The notes below the pieces were generated by a model that was not told the DNA's origin, ran no database searches, and worked only from the letters and a program-made list of their open reading frames with translations. A DNA stretch of 51,639 bases from Gemmatimonadaceae bacterium (GTDB lineage Bacteria > Gemmatimonadota > Gemmatimonadetes > Gemmatimonadales > Gemmatimonadaceae): positions 1 to 51,639 of the forward strand of contig JACCWE010000066.1 in assembly GCA_013697785.1 (NCBI GenBank). The letters run 5' to 3'. Below, in pieces: positions 24,546-33,488 of this stretch. A program made the position numbers and the translations under genes. Every line of letters starts with the position of its first letter. The stretch's first letter is position 1.

Positions 24546-26124
24546 CCTCGCCGCGTACCTACAGCAGCTCGGCGCCCTCCCCTCCACTGACAATCCGGAC
24601 GACAGCAACGGAGGCGCCGCACCCGCAGCCGCCCCCGCTCCGCCGCCAGTAGCGCCAAGCGACAACGCCGTCTCGACGCCGCAGCCCGCGCTGGACCCGA
24701 ACACACTCCACGGCAGGGCGCTCGCGCAGCTCGCGCAGATGACGCCTTCCGTCGACTGCACACCGCTCGCACCACAGCCATCTATCGCGAGTCAGGCGCT
24801 CGGCAGCGTGGGCGTGATGTCGGCGCCCTCAATCGCGAGTCAGACGCTTGGCGACGGGAACCCGATGCCGAGCGACGCTACTGGTCTCGACCAGCAGAAC
24901 GTCGCCAATGCGGGCTACTCCAATGTTCCGCAGTTCGAGGCCGCGCCCGACCTCGTTGAGCATCATGGTTGGCTGCACAATGCGTTGCAGTCCATCGGCC
25001 ACGGCATCCAGAAGGGAGCCGAAGTGTACGGCGACCGCGTAGCCGGCATTGACCCGGAGCTCGCCAAGACGCTAACCCCGGCGCAGCTACAGTCCATTCG
25101 CTCAACGGCGATCTTCCAGGACGGCCTCGGCACGCTGGACCGCCAGCCAGATAGCCGCGGCTTTTTGCCATCAACGCTCGAGCAGCTCGCGAAAGGCCTC
25201 GGTGCCGGACGACAGGCAGGCCAGCAGGCGGCAAACAACAGCGTCAGCGTGAACAACTACCTGGCGCAAAAGACGGCCGCCGCGGCGCTCGATCAGAAGC
25301 GCGCTGCCTTGCAGGCGCAGTTCCAGATCAATCCATCCGACACGCCAGAGCAGGCGGACGCGAAGGCGCGCGAATTGGCACTCGGATACGCGCAAATCGG
25401 AGACACGCGGTCGCTAGCTGCACTCGGTCAGGCCTCATCGCTGTTCCGCCAGCCAAAGGTTGCGCCCGAGCCGAACCTTCAGCACGTCTCTGGCCTCATT
25501 GACCCGAAGACCGGCAAGCCAGCGGTTGGGTTGATGGATGCGCGCACGGGCGAAGTAAAGTCGTATCTCCCGGAGTTTCAGAAGCCCCCCGGCGAGGGAG
25601 ACAACAGTGACAAGCTCGATAAGACGATTTCTCGTGTCGTCGGCACGTTCGACCACGAGACGAAAGACTTCCGCGAAGCGCAGATCGGATTCCAGACGCT
25701 CGTAGGAGGAATGAGCGGCGGGCGATTGATGCAGGCGCAAGCACTGAACGAGGGACTGAATAAGCTGCTAAACCCTGGCAGTATTATTCGGAAATCGACT
25801 ATGGATCTGATGGAGCAGGCCGGCGGTGTTTCGGATCGTCTGCGCAAGTATGGTCAGCGGCTCGAGAACGGAATGATTCCGGCGGACCTCGCGAACGACA
25901 TCATCGCGACCGCAAAGGGCGTTATGTCTCAGCGCATCATGCCAGCTAAGGCCGCGCGGAAGCGCGCTGTTGATCGGCTGGTCCGCGTCGGGATGTCGCG
26001 CGAAGACGCCGAGGCGTCGGTAGATGATCTGGCTACGCCCGGCTTGGTTGAAGCAATCGCGCCAATGAACACCTCCACCTCCGGCTCCCGCCCACCGCTC
26101 TCGTCGTTCAGGGGGCAGCGATAA
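24532..26124 (+). CDS. Phage-like virion (internal/ejection-type) protein
   Basis: A 530-residue, Ala/Gln-rich, largely helical soluble protein. After a low-complexity Pro/Ala N-terminus it shows long helical segments around residues 200-300 (QKRAALQAQFQINPSDTPEQ, DAKARELALGYAQIGDTRS). Near residue 420 it has LNPGSIIRKSTMDLMEQ, close to the (D/N)PGSxVRExE-type stretch common in podovirus internal-virion and tail-associated proteins. The stop overlaps the next start (TAATG), so the two are coupled. I infer a protein packaged with, or ejected before, the DNA; no enzymatic motif is visible. The assignment rests on composition and one motif, so it is moderate. Confidence 0.6.
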   Translation: MQPFNLAAYLQQLGALPSTDNPDDSNGGAAPAAAPAPPPVAPSDNAVSTPQPALDPNTLHGRALAQLAQMTPSVDCTPLAPQPSIASQALGSVGVMSAPSIASQTLGDGNPMPSDATGLDQQNVANAGYSNVPQFEAAPDLVEHHGWLHNALQSIGHGIQKGAEVYGDRVAGIDPELAKTLTPAQLQSIRSTAIFQDGLGTLDRQPDSRGFLPSTLEQLAKGLGAGRQAGQQAANNSVSVNNYLAQKTAAAALDQKRAALQAQFQINPSDTPEQADAKARELALGYAQIGDTRSLAALGQASSLFRQPKVAPEPNLQHVSGLIDPKTGKPAVGLMDARTGEVKSYLPEFQKPPGEGDNSDKLDKTISRVVGTFDHETKDFREAQIGFQTLVGGMSGGRLMQAQALNEGLNKLLNPGSIIRKSTMDLMEQAGGVSDRLRKYGQRLENGMIPADLANDIIATAKGVMSQRIMPAKAARKRAVDRLVRVGMSREDAEASVDDLATPGLVEAIAPMNTSTSGSRPPLSSFRGQR

Positions 26125-28163
26125 TGCCAAACGGAACTGGATACGACGTGGCTGGCGCGCGCAAAGCCGGCTACTCTGACACGGAGATCGCGCAGGACGT
26201 CGCGCAGTCGCAGGGTTTCGATATTGCCGGCGCACGCAAGGCGGGCTACTCAGACAACGAAATCATTGATCACCTGTTGCCCGGCTCGGCCGCGTCTCGT
26301 GCGATGGCCGCGGGCACTCAGCCGAACACGGATGCGGCCCCAACTCCGGGCGCATCGGAGTCGTTCGGAGATCACGCGGTAAATGGCATGTCGCTGAATT
26401 GGCTGCCGAAGGTCGACGCAGCCGCGCACGTCATGACCGACCTAGCGACTAATGCCTATAAGAACGCTCCGGACGGTCAGAAGATCGCCGCGGCGCTCAA
26501 GGCGTTTGCCTATCAGCCCGCGGACGCCGACGCCGCACTTTATAACCAGCGTCTCGCTGCCAACAGCGCATATCTTCAGAACGAACACGACGTGCACCCC
26601 ATGGCCTCCAACATCGGGGAAGTCACGGGCGCCGTCATCAGCCCCATCAACAAGGTCGCTCCGGTCAGTCCCGTTCTTGGGGGCGCGACCATGGGCGCCA
26701 CGTCGGCACTCGGCCAGGATGACAGCGGCGACCTCGTACACAAGGCGCTGAGCGCGACGACAGGCGGCGTCGTAGGCGGCGCTGTTGGAGGTATCGCCGG
26801 CGCGGCACTTAACAGATTTGTTGGCGGCGGTTCGGATAAGGCGGCGGCTATTCTGGCCCCACACATCTCAGAAGTGGGGGATATGTCGCCTGCGCTCGTG
26901 CCTAGCGGCGTCTTGGCCGACGTTCTACCTCAACTCTCGCGGACTGTCAGAAGTGCGAGCCCGAACGCCGGCGCGCAGATTGACGCGGCGTTGCTTGCTC
27001 GACGCGCGACGCAGGCTCCGACGATTGGCGCGGCGCTGGAAGATGCACTTGGCGTCCCGCGCAACTCGGCATCGTCCGCAACGGCCGACATCATCGCGCA
27101 GCGTGCAGCCGCGGCGAAGCCATTGTACGAAGCCGCATACCAGGCAAAGGACATCTCGAGCCCGGCGGTTGCGGATGCGATCAAGTTGCCGCAGTTCCAG
27201 CGCGCCTACTCGGAAGCCCAAAAGCTCGCGCAGTTGGAGGGCAAGCCACTTGCCGACATCGGCGCGGACGGGACGATCAGCGTGCGCGGCTTGGACTATC
27301 TCAAGCGCGGACTAAATAATGTTATCGAAGTCAGTACGCGGGGTGCGACGATGGCCCGCAGCGAGGCGCGACTTCTGACGTCGAAGCTCAACGGGCTACT
27401 CGAAATTGCAGACAAGCAGGCACCGGAGTACGCTACCGCGCGTCAGTCCTTCGCGGGGCACTCCGCATTGGCCGATGCCGCGGAGGCGGGTGGGAATTTC
27501 ATGAAAGGCAGCGTAAGCGCAGAGGATGTCGCCGCCGATCTCAAATCGCTATCACCGTCCGAAGCCGCGACGTACAGACAGACGGCCGCGAACAGCATCC
27601 TAGCCAAGATCGAAGCGGCGCGGGGCAGTGCGACGGGCAAGACGGATTTGCTGGCAAAGGTATACGACTCTATCGGTGGTCGCGCCAAGCTCAATGCCCT
27701 ATTTCCCACGCCGGCGGCGGCTGCACGCTTCTCGAGCGAGATGGATAGACTGGCCGGACAGAACGCGACACAATCCATCGTCGCGGGGGGGAGCAATACG
27801 GTCGACAAGGCCTCGGCGCTCAAGCAGTTCGAGGAGTCGTCGTCGCCGCTCGGCGTGCTGGCAAAGATCGCCAAAACCATCGAGCACCCTCGTCAGGCGT
27901 TCGCGTCCGCAAGCGATGCGTGGGTCGCGGCCGGAGCCAAGGCAAAGGTGGGAGCTCGTGCGGATGCGGTAGCGCCGATGCTCGTCAACCCCGACGCGTC
28001 GGCAGTCCTTCAGCGAATTGCCACGGAAACGGCACGCCGGGCGAAGGTGAACCATCTGGCCGGACTCGCGTCGCGAAATCTTGGCGGGGCGGTTGTAGCC
28101 CCGCGGATGTCGTCGCTTGTCGACTCGCTTCTCTACGGCAACAGACCCGGCGACGTGAGGTAG
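26124..28163 (+). CDS. Large phage-like virion/DNA-transfer-type protein with N-terminal repeats
   Basis: A 679-residue protein starting with two near-identical 22-residue units, (Y/F)D-x-AGARKAGYSD-x-EI, at residues 8-22 and 32-46. Such units are common at the N-terminus of phage ejection or internal-core proteins. Residues 170-215 form a Gly/Ala-rich stretch (GGVVGGAVGGIAGAALN) that could enter membranes, and the rest is Ala-rich helical. There is no peptidoglycan-hydrolase motif that I can see. Translationally coupled to the preceding gene through TAATG, it ends the left operon ahead of a stem-loop terminator. A DNA-ejection or pore-forming role is inference. Confidence 0.6.
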   Translation: MPNGTGYDVAGARKAGYSDTEIAQDVAQSQGFDIAGARKAGYSDNEIIDHLLPGSAASRAMAAGTQPNTDAAPTPGASESFGDHAVNGMSLNWLPKVDAAAHVMTDLATNAYKNAPDGQKIAAALKAFAYQPADADAALYNQRLAANSAYLQNEHDVHPMASNIGEVTGAVISPINKVAPVSPVLGGATMGATSALGQDDSGDLVHKALSATTGGVVGGAVGGIAGAALNRFVGGGSDKAAAILAPHISEVGDMSPALVPSGVLADVLPQLSRTVRSASPNAGAQIDAALLARRATQAPTIGAALEDALGVPRNSASSATADIIAQRAAAAKPLYEAAYQAKDISSPAVADAIKLPQFQRAYSEAQKLAQLEGKPLADIGADGTISVRGLDYLKRGLNNVIEVSTRGATMARSEARLLTSKLNGLLEIADKQAPEYATARQSFAGHSALADAAEAGGNFMKGSVSAEDVAADLKSLSPSEAATYRQTAANSILAKIEAARGSATGKTDLLAKVYDSIGGRAKLNALFPTPAAAARFSSEMDRLAGQNATQSIVAGGSNTVDKASALKQFEESSSPLGVLAKIAKTIEHPRQAFASASDAWVAAGAKAKVGARADAVAPMLVNPDASAVLQRIATETARRAKVNHLAGLASRNLGGAVVAPRMSSLVDSLLYGNRPGDVR

Positions 28164-28281
28164 TTGGCGACGCCACGCACGCCGCCTCTGCAAGCGCCGC
28201 CGAGCTACGACAGGTCGAACGAGCAGCAGACTCGGGCTAACATCTCGCTCGCGTTTGAGCCGATCTGTTTGCGCCCTCTTG

Positions 28282-28319
28282 CGCCGGACCCTATCTCTCT
28301 TCGGTCCGGCGTCTGTTTG
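28282..28319 (+). terminator. Stem-loop terminator after the virion-like operon
   Basis: CGCCGGACC (28282-28290) pairs perfectly with GGTCCGGCG (28303-28311) around a 12-base loop, followed by TCTGTTTGG. The T-run is short. Confidence 0.6.
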
Positions 28320-28389
28320 GCATCGGAATCACATCCGAGGAGCCATCATGGCCGAGCATGAAGCGCCAGGGCAATAGCACGGTCGCGAC

Positions 28390-28848
28390 TTACGAGGGCG
28401 GAAGTCGGGACACCATCTCTTTTGCGCGCGCCACCATCCCTGTGATGTCGCGCATTGACAAGGCTATGTCATCCATTTGAGGTGTGAGAACCGCCTTCGG
28501 GTGCTGTATAAATTCTCGGAGAAGAGTGCTTGCTTCCTCATGCTCACCGAATTCTTCGAGGATCATTGCGAAGTCGTAGAGGTTGACCGAGAGCGGATAT
28601 AGCGCGCACGCTTTGGCTGCGGCTTCGCACGCTTTAGTCCGGTACTCAGGCTGCCCGTCCGCAAGAAAGGCGAATCGCTGCGCTCGACTCATCAGACACA
28701 AGGCAGCTTGACTGCGCATGAACGGCTCGATGTGCTCGGATCTCATTATGTGCACTTTGCCGTCCTCGGTTGGCGCAAACAGCGCCCGCCAATGCGTATC
28801 GCACTCTCGTGGCTCTTCTTCTGTAAGAACTACGTCAGGAGTTTTCAT
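28390..28848 (-). CDS. Hypothetical helical-repeat protein
   Basis: A 152-residue acidic, soluble protein of no recognised family. The middle (AAAKACALYPLSVNLYDFAM and LEEFGEHEEASTLLREFI) has the helix-turn-helix spacing of one or two tetratricopeptide repeats, which would suggest protein binding. It is encoded on its own, facing the virion-like operon with a terminator between them, and has no strong ribosome site. The reading frame is free of rare features and the protein has normal composition, so I think it is real. Confidence 0.5.
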   Translation of the reverse strand: MKTPDVVLTEEEPRECDTHWRALFAPTEDGKVHIMRSEHIEPFMRSQAALCLMSRAQRFAFLADGQPEYRTKACEAAAKACALYPLSVNLYDFAMILEEFGEHEEASTLLREFIQHPKAVLTPQMDDIALSMRDITGMVARAKEMVSRLPPS

Positions 28849-29031
28849 CGCGAAGCCGCGAAGGTTTCACGCGCATGAAGAAGAAGAAATGGCCAACTCA
28901 CATCTGCAGTATAGCGCGCGGGAAATTGTTGTCGAACTCACCTCTCAGACGCCCGGATTAATCGCTCGGGCGCGCAATGCAAGCATGCGTTGGGAAAGGG
29001 AGAACGGCAAGGCGCGTTGGCGTCGTAGTCA

Positions 29032-29316
29032 GTGGCCCGGTGTGCCGCCGCCACCCACGCCCGGCATCCGCGGTTGTGGCGCGTCCACGGCCCGTTCGGC
29101 CTCATTATCATGGCCGTGTTTCCGTCGAACGTGCAGGCGCTCGAGCGCGACGATCCCGCGTTGCGGAAGTGCCCCGATTGCGCGGAGATGCTCCGACCAG
29201 AGGCCCGAAAGCGCAAACACTGCGTGTTGGCGTTTCAGACGCGCCGGGCTGATGATGAGGCGGCGACCGGAGAGTTTGACAGGGCGGTCGCTGCGCGGCG
29301 GATGTTCAAGCCGTAG
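29032..29316 (+). CDS. Small protein with a hydrophobic segment and degenerate zinc ribbon
   Basis: Up to 94 residues from the GTG at 29032; an ATG at 29110 would give 68. HGPFGLIIMAVF could be a membrane-associated segment. KCPDCAEMLRPEA followed by RKRKHC matches the CPxCAExI-x-A-x-x-C-x-x-C ribbon found at the end of small membrane proteins, except that the third Cys is Arg. No ribosome site is clear for either start, so this may be a decaying gene. Confidence 0.35.
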   Translation: MARCAAATHARHPRLWRVHGPFGLIIMAVFPSNVQALERDDPALRKCPDCAEMLRPEARKRKHCVLAFQTRRADDEAATGEFDRAVAARRMFKP

Positions 29317-29345
29317 CTCTAGATTTCGAGTGCCTGATACAACAA

Positions 29346-29374
29346 GCCCGCACATCGAAAGATCATGTGCGGGC
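29346..29374. terminator. Bidirectional-type stem-loop between convergent genes
   Basis: GCCCGCACAT and ATGTGCGGGC form a perfect 10-bp stem with a 9-base loop. On the minus strand it is followed by TTGTTGTATC, so it most likely ends the leftward lipoprotein/membrane-protein transcript; it could also serve the plus strand. Confidence 0.6.
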
Positions 29375-29461
29375 ATGCTGTATGAGTGTGTCTCTCAAAC
29401 TCCGCGGAGTGCGAACACTCCATTTCTTCCGCAGTGCTAGAGCGAGGTGCGACCCACTGGG

Positions 29462-29719
29462 CTAACGGTTTGTCTGGTCGCGTGCGGTCTTTTGACGCAC
29501 CAAGAGCGTGAGAAAGCAGGCAAACACAAGCAGCGCGAATGCGGCTGACAACCAGCCGCGCGTGATCTGCTGCGCAATAACAAACAAGGCGGCTGCGCCG
29601 AATAGGAGCCACTGCACGCGGAGTGGCGGTGCGTCCGTCCACGCCTTTAGACCGCAGTAAATCGCGGCAGGGATCATCAGCAGTACGACGGCAAGCGAAA
29701 GACTCGGAATCATCGTCAT
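29462..29719 (-). CDS. Small integral membrane protein
   Basis: An 85-residue protein with three hydrophobic segments (about residues 5-22, 33-50 and 53-72) separated by short charged turns; no family recognised. The ATG at 29719 overlaps the stop of the upstream lipoprotein gene as ATGA, so the two are co-translated and may act together. A longer frame to 29770 would only run back into that gene. Confidence 0.6.
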   Translation of the reverse strand: MTMIPSLSLAVVLLMIPAAIYCGLKAWTDAPPLRVQWLLFGAAALFVIAQQITRGWLSAAFALLVFACFLTLLVRQKTARDQTNR

Positions 29720-30669
29720 TGTGTCCACAATGGTATACACGTAGGTGTAACTCCGCCAACGCCGTCGCAACCTGACATGCCCGGCGTCCCGACACCTCCA
29801 CCATCTCCGCCGCCACCGGACCCATTCTGCGCCCTATTCGCCGCGTTGATACACTTCATTAGGAAAACATAGGCTGACGCGGCTGCAGTCGTCGCAACAC
29901 CGAGGCCGATCAACGTCGCGCCGAGGGTTTCCGGCGCCAACCCGATCGCCGCTGCTACTGCGCCCGCCGCAGAGATATAAGCGAGCCACTCTGCCGCACA
30001 CGCGCCCCACTGATAATTGACCTGTGCAAGTGCATCGGCGGGGATGCAGCTGTAAGCCAGCGCGAGAGCGAATCCGCCGACCACGCGCCTTATTGGGCCG
30101 ATGTTCCGAACCATTGTTGCAGGAACACAGTTCGTGGTGATCTGCGCCGTGCAAGGTTTAGTGACCGCCGTGTACGTGCCGGTGACAGTGTAGGTGCTCG
30201 CGATTGCCTTGTCGAGCGCGTACGTGCTCTGCACGAGTTTTGAGTTGTACCAGCCGGTCGGAATCCGCGTCCAATAAAGTCGCGTGTAGTTCAGCAGTTT
30301 GCCGTCAAACCAGTGCTCACTCGCTCCGGGCGGACCACCTGTTGGCGGATAGAAGAAAATCACTCTGTTCGAGTGCCCCTTCGAGTCCACGTACGTCTTG
30401 CTCCACTGCCCGGCGCCGGGAAGCACATTTGGAGCATTCAAATCGACGAGGAGCGCAGGCTGCGAAACTCCGGCTACAATCGACGCCCGAGTCGTCGAGT
30501 TTGCTTCTTTCTCCACATAAGGCTCCAGTCTGTGAGTGACTGGGTTAAGCACCGCGACGCTCACGGTCGTCGCATAACTCGTTGGAGCGCTCGGTTCAGT
30601 GCCCATCGAGCACGCGCCGAAAACAATGCTTGCAGCAACAACGGTGAGCGTTCGGTATCGCGGTCTCAT
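29716..30669 (-). CDS. Element-encoded lipoprotein with hydrophobic C-terminal region
   Basis: A 317-residue protein from ATG 30669, which has GGAG 7 bases upstream; the longer frame to 30702 lacks a good site. The N-terminus is a lipoprotein signal with lipobox FGAC near residue 20. The middle (residues 40-170) is a soluble, Thr/Tyr-rich beta-type domain. Residues 195-270 carry two hydrophobic, Ala/Gly-rich helices, and a Gly-rich tail (GGGGDGGGVG) ends with a few Cys residues. No known family. It is preceded by a good promoter and followed by a coupled small membrane protein. A surface-modifying or phage-exclusion role is conceivable for element cargo but unproven. Confidence 0.6.
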   Translation of the reverse strand: MRPRYRTLTVVAASIVFGACSMGTEPSAPTSYATTVSVAVLNPVTHRLEPYVEKEANSTTRASIVAGVSQPALLVDLNAPNVLPGAGQWSKTYVDSKGHSNRVIFFYPPTGGPPGASEHWFDGKLLNYTRLYWTRIPTGWYNSKLVQSTYALDKAIASTYTVTGTYTAVTKPCTAQITTNCVPATMVRNIGPIRRVVGGFALALAYSCIPADALAQVNYQWGACAAEWLAYISAAGAVAAAIGLAPETLGATLIGLGVATTAAASAYVFLMKCINAANRAQNGSGGGGDGGGVGTPGMSGCDGVGGVTPTCIPLWTQ

Positions 30670-31431
30670 GGCTTGCTCCTTGGGCCACCTGGTGACGATC
30701 AACTGCTACGCGAATCGGCTTCCGCCGCTATTTAATCATCGATCGGCGGATTTGTCATCGCACGTTGTTATTTGTCGTCAGCGTATCGTCATTATGAGAC
30801 GTTTCTAATTATCGATCGGAGTGAAAGCTAGCGCCGCTTTGGACGCGACTTGTTCCGTGCCCAGCGTCAGACCTTCGTTGAAGACGGCAGCCGATGAAAC
30901 GCGGGTGGCCCCAGCTACGACCGCGGCCAAGAACAACAGTCCGCCAATACGTTACGCTGTCGAAAGAAACGCCGCTCGCTCGAGCTGACGTGCCATAGAC
31001 GCGGGACCGAGCGCGCGACCTTCGCCCTTTGTGAACGGGTAAGACCGGCGCCCGCCGCACGCCGACACGAATACCCGACTCGTCGCGCGCTTGTCGCCAA
31101 TCGGGAAACGGTGGTAGTGGTGTGGCTTGGCGTGCGGAGATCCGTACGAAACATCGTGGACTCTCATCGCACTCCAGCGCCGTCGGTATAGTAAACACGA
31201 TCGTCCGATTGTTCGATGTGCGACTCCGGCATGTTCTCAAGATATCGCTCGAGCTCATTCCGGACCCGCGCCAGTCCGCGGAAGAACTGAGGGTGTTGGT
31301 CCCACACGTGGATTGGATCACGCATCCGCGACGATATACGGCGCCGGAACCGCCACCAACATCGTTTCCACGCCGACGAATTTATCCCATCTCCGCTAAC
31401 TTGCGTTTACATCTCGTTCGGAGGCTGAGGC
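30670..31431. other. Non-coding stretch upstream of the lipoprotein gene
   Basis: Holds the lipoprotein promoter and a 14-base direct repeat, TAATYATCGATCGG, at 30733-30746 and 30806-30819 (13 of 14 identical); the first copy overlaps the promoter, so these may be operator sites. From 30830 to 31400 only implausible Arg/Ser-rich frames are open on both strands. I see no gene there. Confidence 0.5.
30730..30758 (-). promoter_or_regulatory. Sigma-70-type promoter of the lipoprotein gene
   Basis: On the minus strand ATGACA, 17 bases, TTAAAT, about 60 bases before the ATG at 30669. The direct repeat at 30733-30746 covers the -10 and spacer. Confidence 0.5.
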
Positions 31432-31659
31432 ATGCACCTCGAGAATTACACTCCGCGGAAAGTGACGTTAAGTTCGGGCGCCGCCAGGGAATTTCGGCTT
31501 GAGCGTGCCGACGAGCATTTTGCCGTCTGGACGTGGCTTGAAGGCAATCGCGCTTTGCCTATCGCGTTGCCGCAACGCTTTCGGCGGTGGAGTCCGGACG
31601 AATGGCAGGACGAACTGTCGTGCGAGCTAAGAAACGCAGCCGCCGTGGCGTCGCCTTGA
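31432..31659 (+). CDS. Hypothetical 75-residue protein
   Basis: A short soluble protein with GGAGG 9 bases before the ATG, one of the best ribosome sites in the element. WTWLEGNRALPIALPQRF and WSPDEWQDELS give it a Trp-rich, probably folded core. No family recognised. It ends just before the methyltransferase gene, so the two are probably co-transcribed and may belong to one modification or defence unit. Confidence 0.5.
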   Translation: MHLENYTPRKVTLSSGAAREFRLERADEHFAVWTWLEGNRALPIALPQRFRRWSPDEWQDELSCELRNAAAVASP

Positions 31660-31750
31660 GGGATTGCCGTACCGCTATGGGCTGCACGACCCTGTCTTGC
31701 GCCTCCGCCGGATGTCGGCGCAGATTCGCTCGCACTCTGCCCCGGCTGCG

Positions 31751-33457
31751 ATGACGAATCTGCTGTATTACGGCGACAACATCGATGTCCTCCGGCGTCA
31801 CGTGAAGGACGAATCCGTCGACCTCGTCTATCTTGACCCGCCCTTCAACTCCGCGCGCAGTTACAACGTTCTGTTCAAGGAACAAGACGGTGCTCGTGCG
31901 TCGGCCCAGATCAAGGCGTTCGAGGACACGTGGCGCTGGGACGCTTCCGCCTCCGTCTCATATCATGAGATCGTTGAGGCGGGCGGCCAAGTTTCCGAAG
32001 TCATGCAGGCGTTTCGCCGAATTGTTGGTGACAGCGACATGCTTGCCTATCTCGCCATGATGGCTCCGCGCCTGGTTGAACTCAGGCGCGCGCTAAAACA
32101 CTCTGGCTCTCTATATCTTCACTGTGACCCTACTGCGAGCCACTACCTCAAATTGTTGCTCGATGCAGTCTTCGGTCCCGAGCGGCTGCTTAATGAGATC
32201 ACGTGGAAGCGCTCTCACGCCCACAGCGATACCGCTCAAGGAATGAAGAGGTGCGGCAAGATTCGCGACATCCTTCTTCTGTACACCAAGTCTGAGCAAT
32301 ACACGTGGAATACCCTCTACACTCCGTACTCAGACTGGCACCTCGAATCGGAGTATCGACACACTGGCATCGACGGACGACGATTTAAGGAAACTGACCT
32401 GTCCGCGGCCAAGCCGGGCGGCGATGTGGAGTACGATTGGCGAGTGAAGCGCTGCAATGCCGACGGCGTGAGATGGGTGGCCGATCTGGACGAGGAATGG
32501 AGGAGTCCGCGGAAGGACTATCAGTATCTGGCCGTGCGTCCCTACGTCGGAAGATACTGGGCCTATTCCAAAGACAACCTCGTGCAGATGGCGAAGGATG
32601 GTCGGCTAATCCACCGCGAGACTGGAATGCCCCGACTTATGCAGTTCGCCGACGAAATGCCTGGGATTCCCCTACAAGATTTGTGGGACGACATCGACCC
32701 TATCAATGCAAAGGCGCGCGAGCGACTTGGCTATCCGACGCAGAAGCCAGAGGCTCTGCTGGATCGAATTATCATGACTAGCAGCAACGTCGGCGATCTG
32801 GTGCTCGACCCCTTTTGCGGTTGCGGAACAGCGATCGCATCGGCACAACGTCTCGAAAGAAACTGGGTCGGGATTGATGTAACTCACTTAGCAATCAACC
32901 TTATTAAGTCGCGATTGAAGGATGCGCATGGAGAGGCTGCGCAGTTCCGTGTTGTGGGCGAACCAACGACGCTCGCGGATGCCGAAGAACTTGCCCGAAC
33001 CGACCCGTATCAGTTCCAATGGTGGGCGCTTGGGCTCGTCGGCGCGCGGCCGGCGGAACAGAAAAAGGGCGCCGACAAGGGCATCGACGGCCGTCTCTAC
33101 TTCCACGACGGCACGGCCGCCGGCAAGACGAAGTCGCTGATTATCTCTGTGAAGGCAGGGCACGTGACGGTGTCGCAAGTGCGCGACCTCGTCGGCGTGC
33201 TGCAACGGGAGAAAGCGGAAATCGGCGTGCTCATTTCGTTCGAGGAGCCGACGAAGCCCATGCGAACCGAAGCGGCCAGCGCCGGGCTCTATGATTCGCC
33301 TTGGGGAAGGCATCCGCGAATGCAGCTGCTCACAGTCGGTGAACTGCTCGAGGGAAAGGGCATCGACTACCCTCGGACGGCCGGGACGAATCAGACGTTC
33401 AAGCAGGCGCCGAAGGCGCAGAGCCTTATTGAAGCACATCCGGAACTATTCGACTAG
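31751..33457 (+). CDS. Site-specific DNA methyltransferase (N6-adenine/N4-cytosine) with C-terminal nuclease-like domain
   Basis: A 568-residue protein from ATG 31751, where homologous sequences begin (MTNLLYYGDN); in-frame ATG 31712 and TTG 31664 are alternatives. Catalytic motif IV is DPPF at residues 29-32, and the AdoMet motif I DPFCGCGTA comes much later, near 353-361. This is the beta-class order seen in Mod-type N6-adenine enzymes. Residues 420-540 are a restriction-endonuclease-like region: WWALGLVGARPAEQKKGAD, GIDGRLYF, then IISVKAGHVTVSQVRDL, with Asp446 and Lys468 placed as in an Mrr-type PD-(D/E)xK core. No separate restriction subunit is nearby. It may protect the element, or be a self-contained modification/restriction protein. 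Confidence 0.85.
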   Translation: MTNLLYYGDNIDVLRRHVKDESVDLVYLDPPFNSARSYNVLFKEQDGARASAQIKAFEDTWRWDASASVSYHEIVEAGGQVSEVMQAFRRIVGDSDMLAYLAMMAPRLVELRRALKHSGSLYLHCDPTASHYLKLLLDAVFGPERLLNEITWKRSHAHSDTAQGMKRCGKIRDILLLYTKSEQYTWNTLYTPYSDWHLESEYRHTGIDGRRFKETDLSAAKPGGDVEYDWRVKRCNADGVRWVADLDEEWRSPRKDYQYLAVRPYVGRYWAYSKDNLVQMAKDGRLIHRETGMPRLMQFADEMPGIPLQDLWDDIDPINAKARERLGYPTQKPEALLDRIIMTSSNVGDLVLDPFCGCGTAIASAQRLERNWVGIDVTHLAINLIKSRLKDAHGEAAQFRVVGEPTTLADAEELARTDPYQFQWWALGLVGARPAEQKKGADKGIDGRLYFHDGTAAGKTKSLIISVKAGHVTVSQVRDLVGVLQREKAEIGVLISFEEPTKPMRTEAASAGLYDSPWGRHPRMQLLTVGELLEGKGIDYPRTAGTNQTFKQAPKAQSLIEAHPELFD

Positions 33458-33488
33458 CAGAGCGGGCTAGCGAAAGCGGAGTCGCCTC

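Noticed and set aside
28164-28361. Short frame after the large virion-like gene
   Set aside because: TTG start, no ribosome site, and it runs through the stem-loop terminator.
30809-31502. Overlapping open frames of 126-170 residues on both strands
   Set aside because: Arg/Ser-rich translations without motifs or ribosome sites; likely non-coding.
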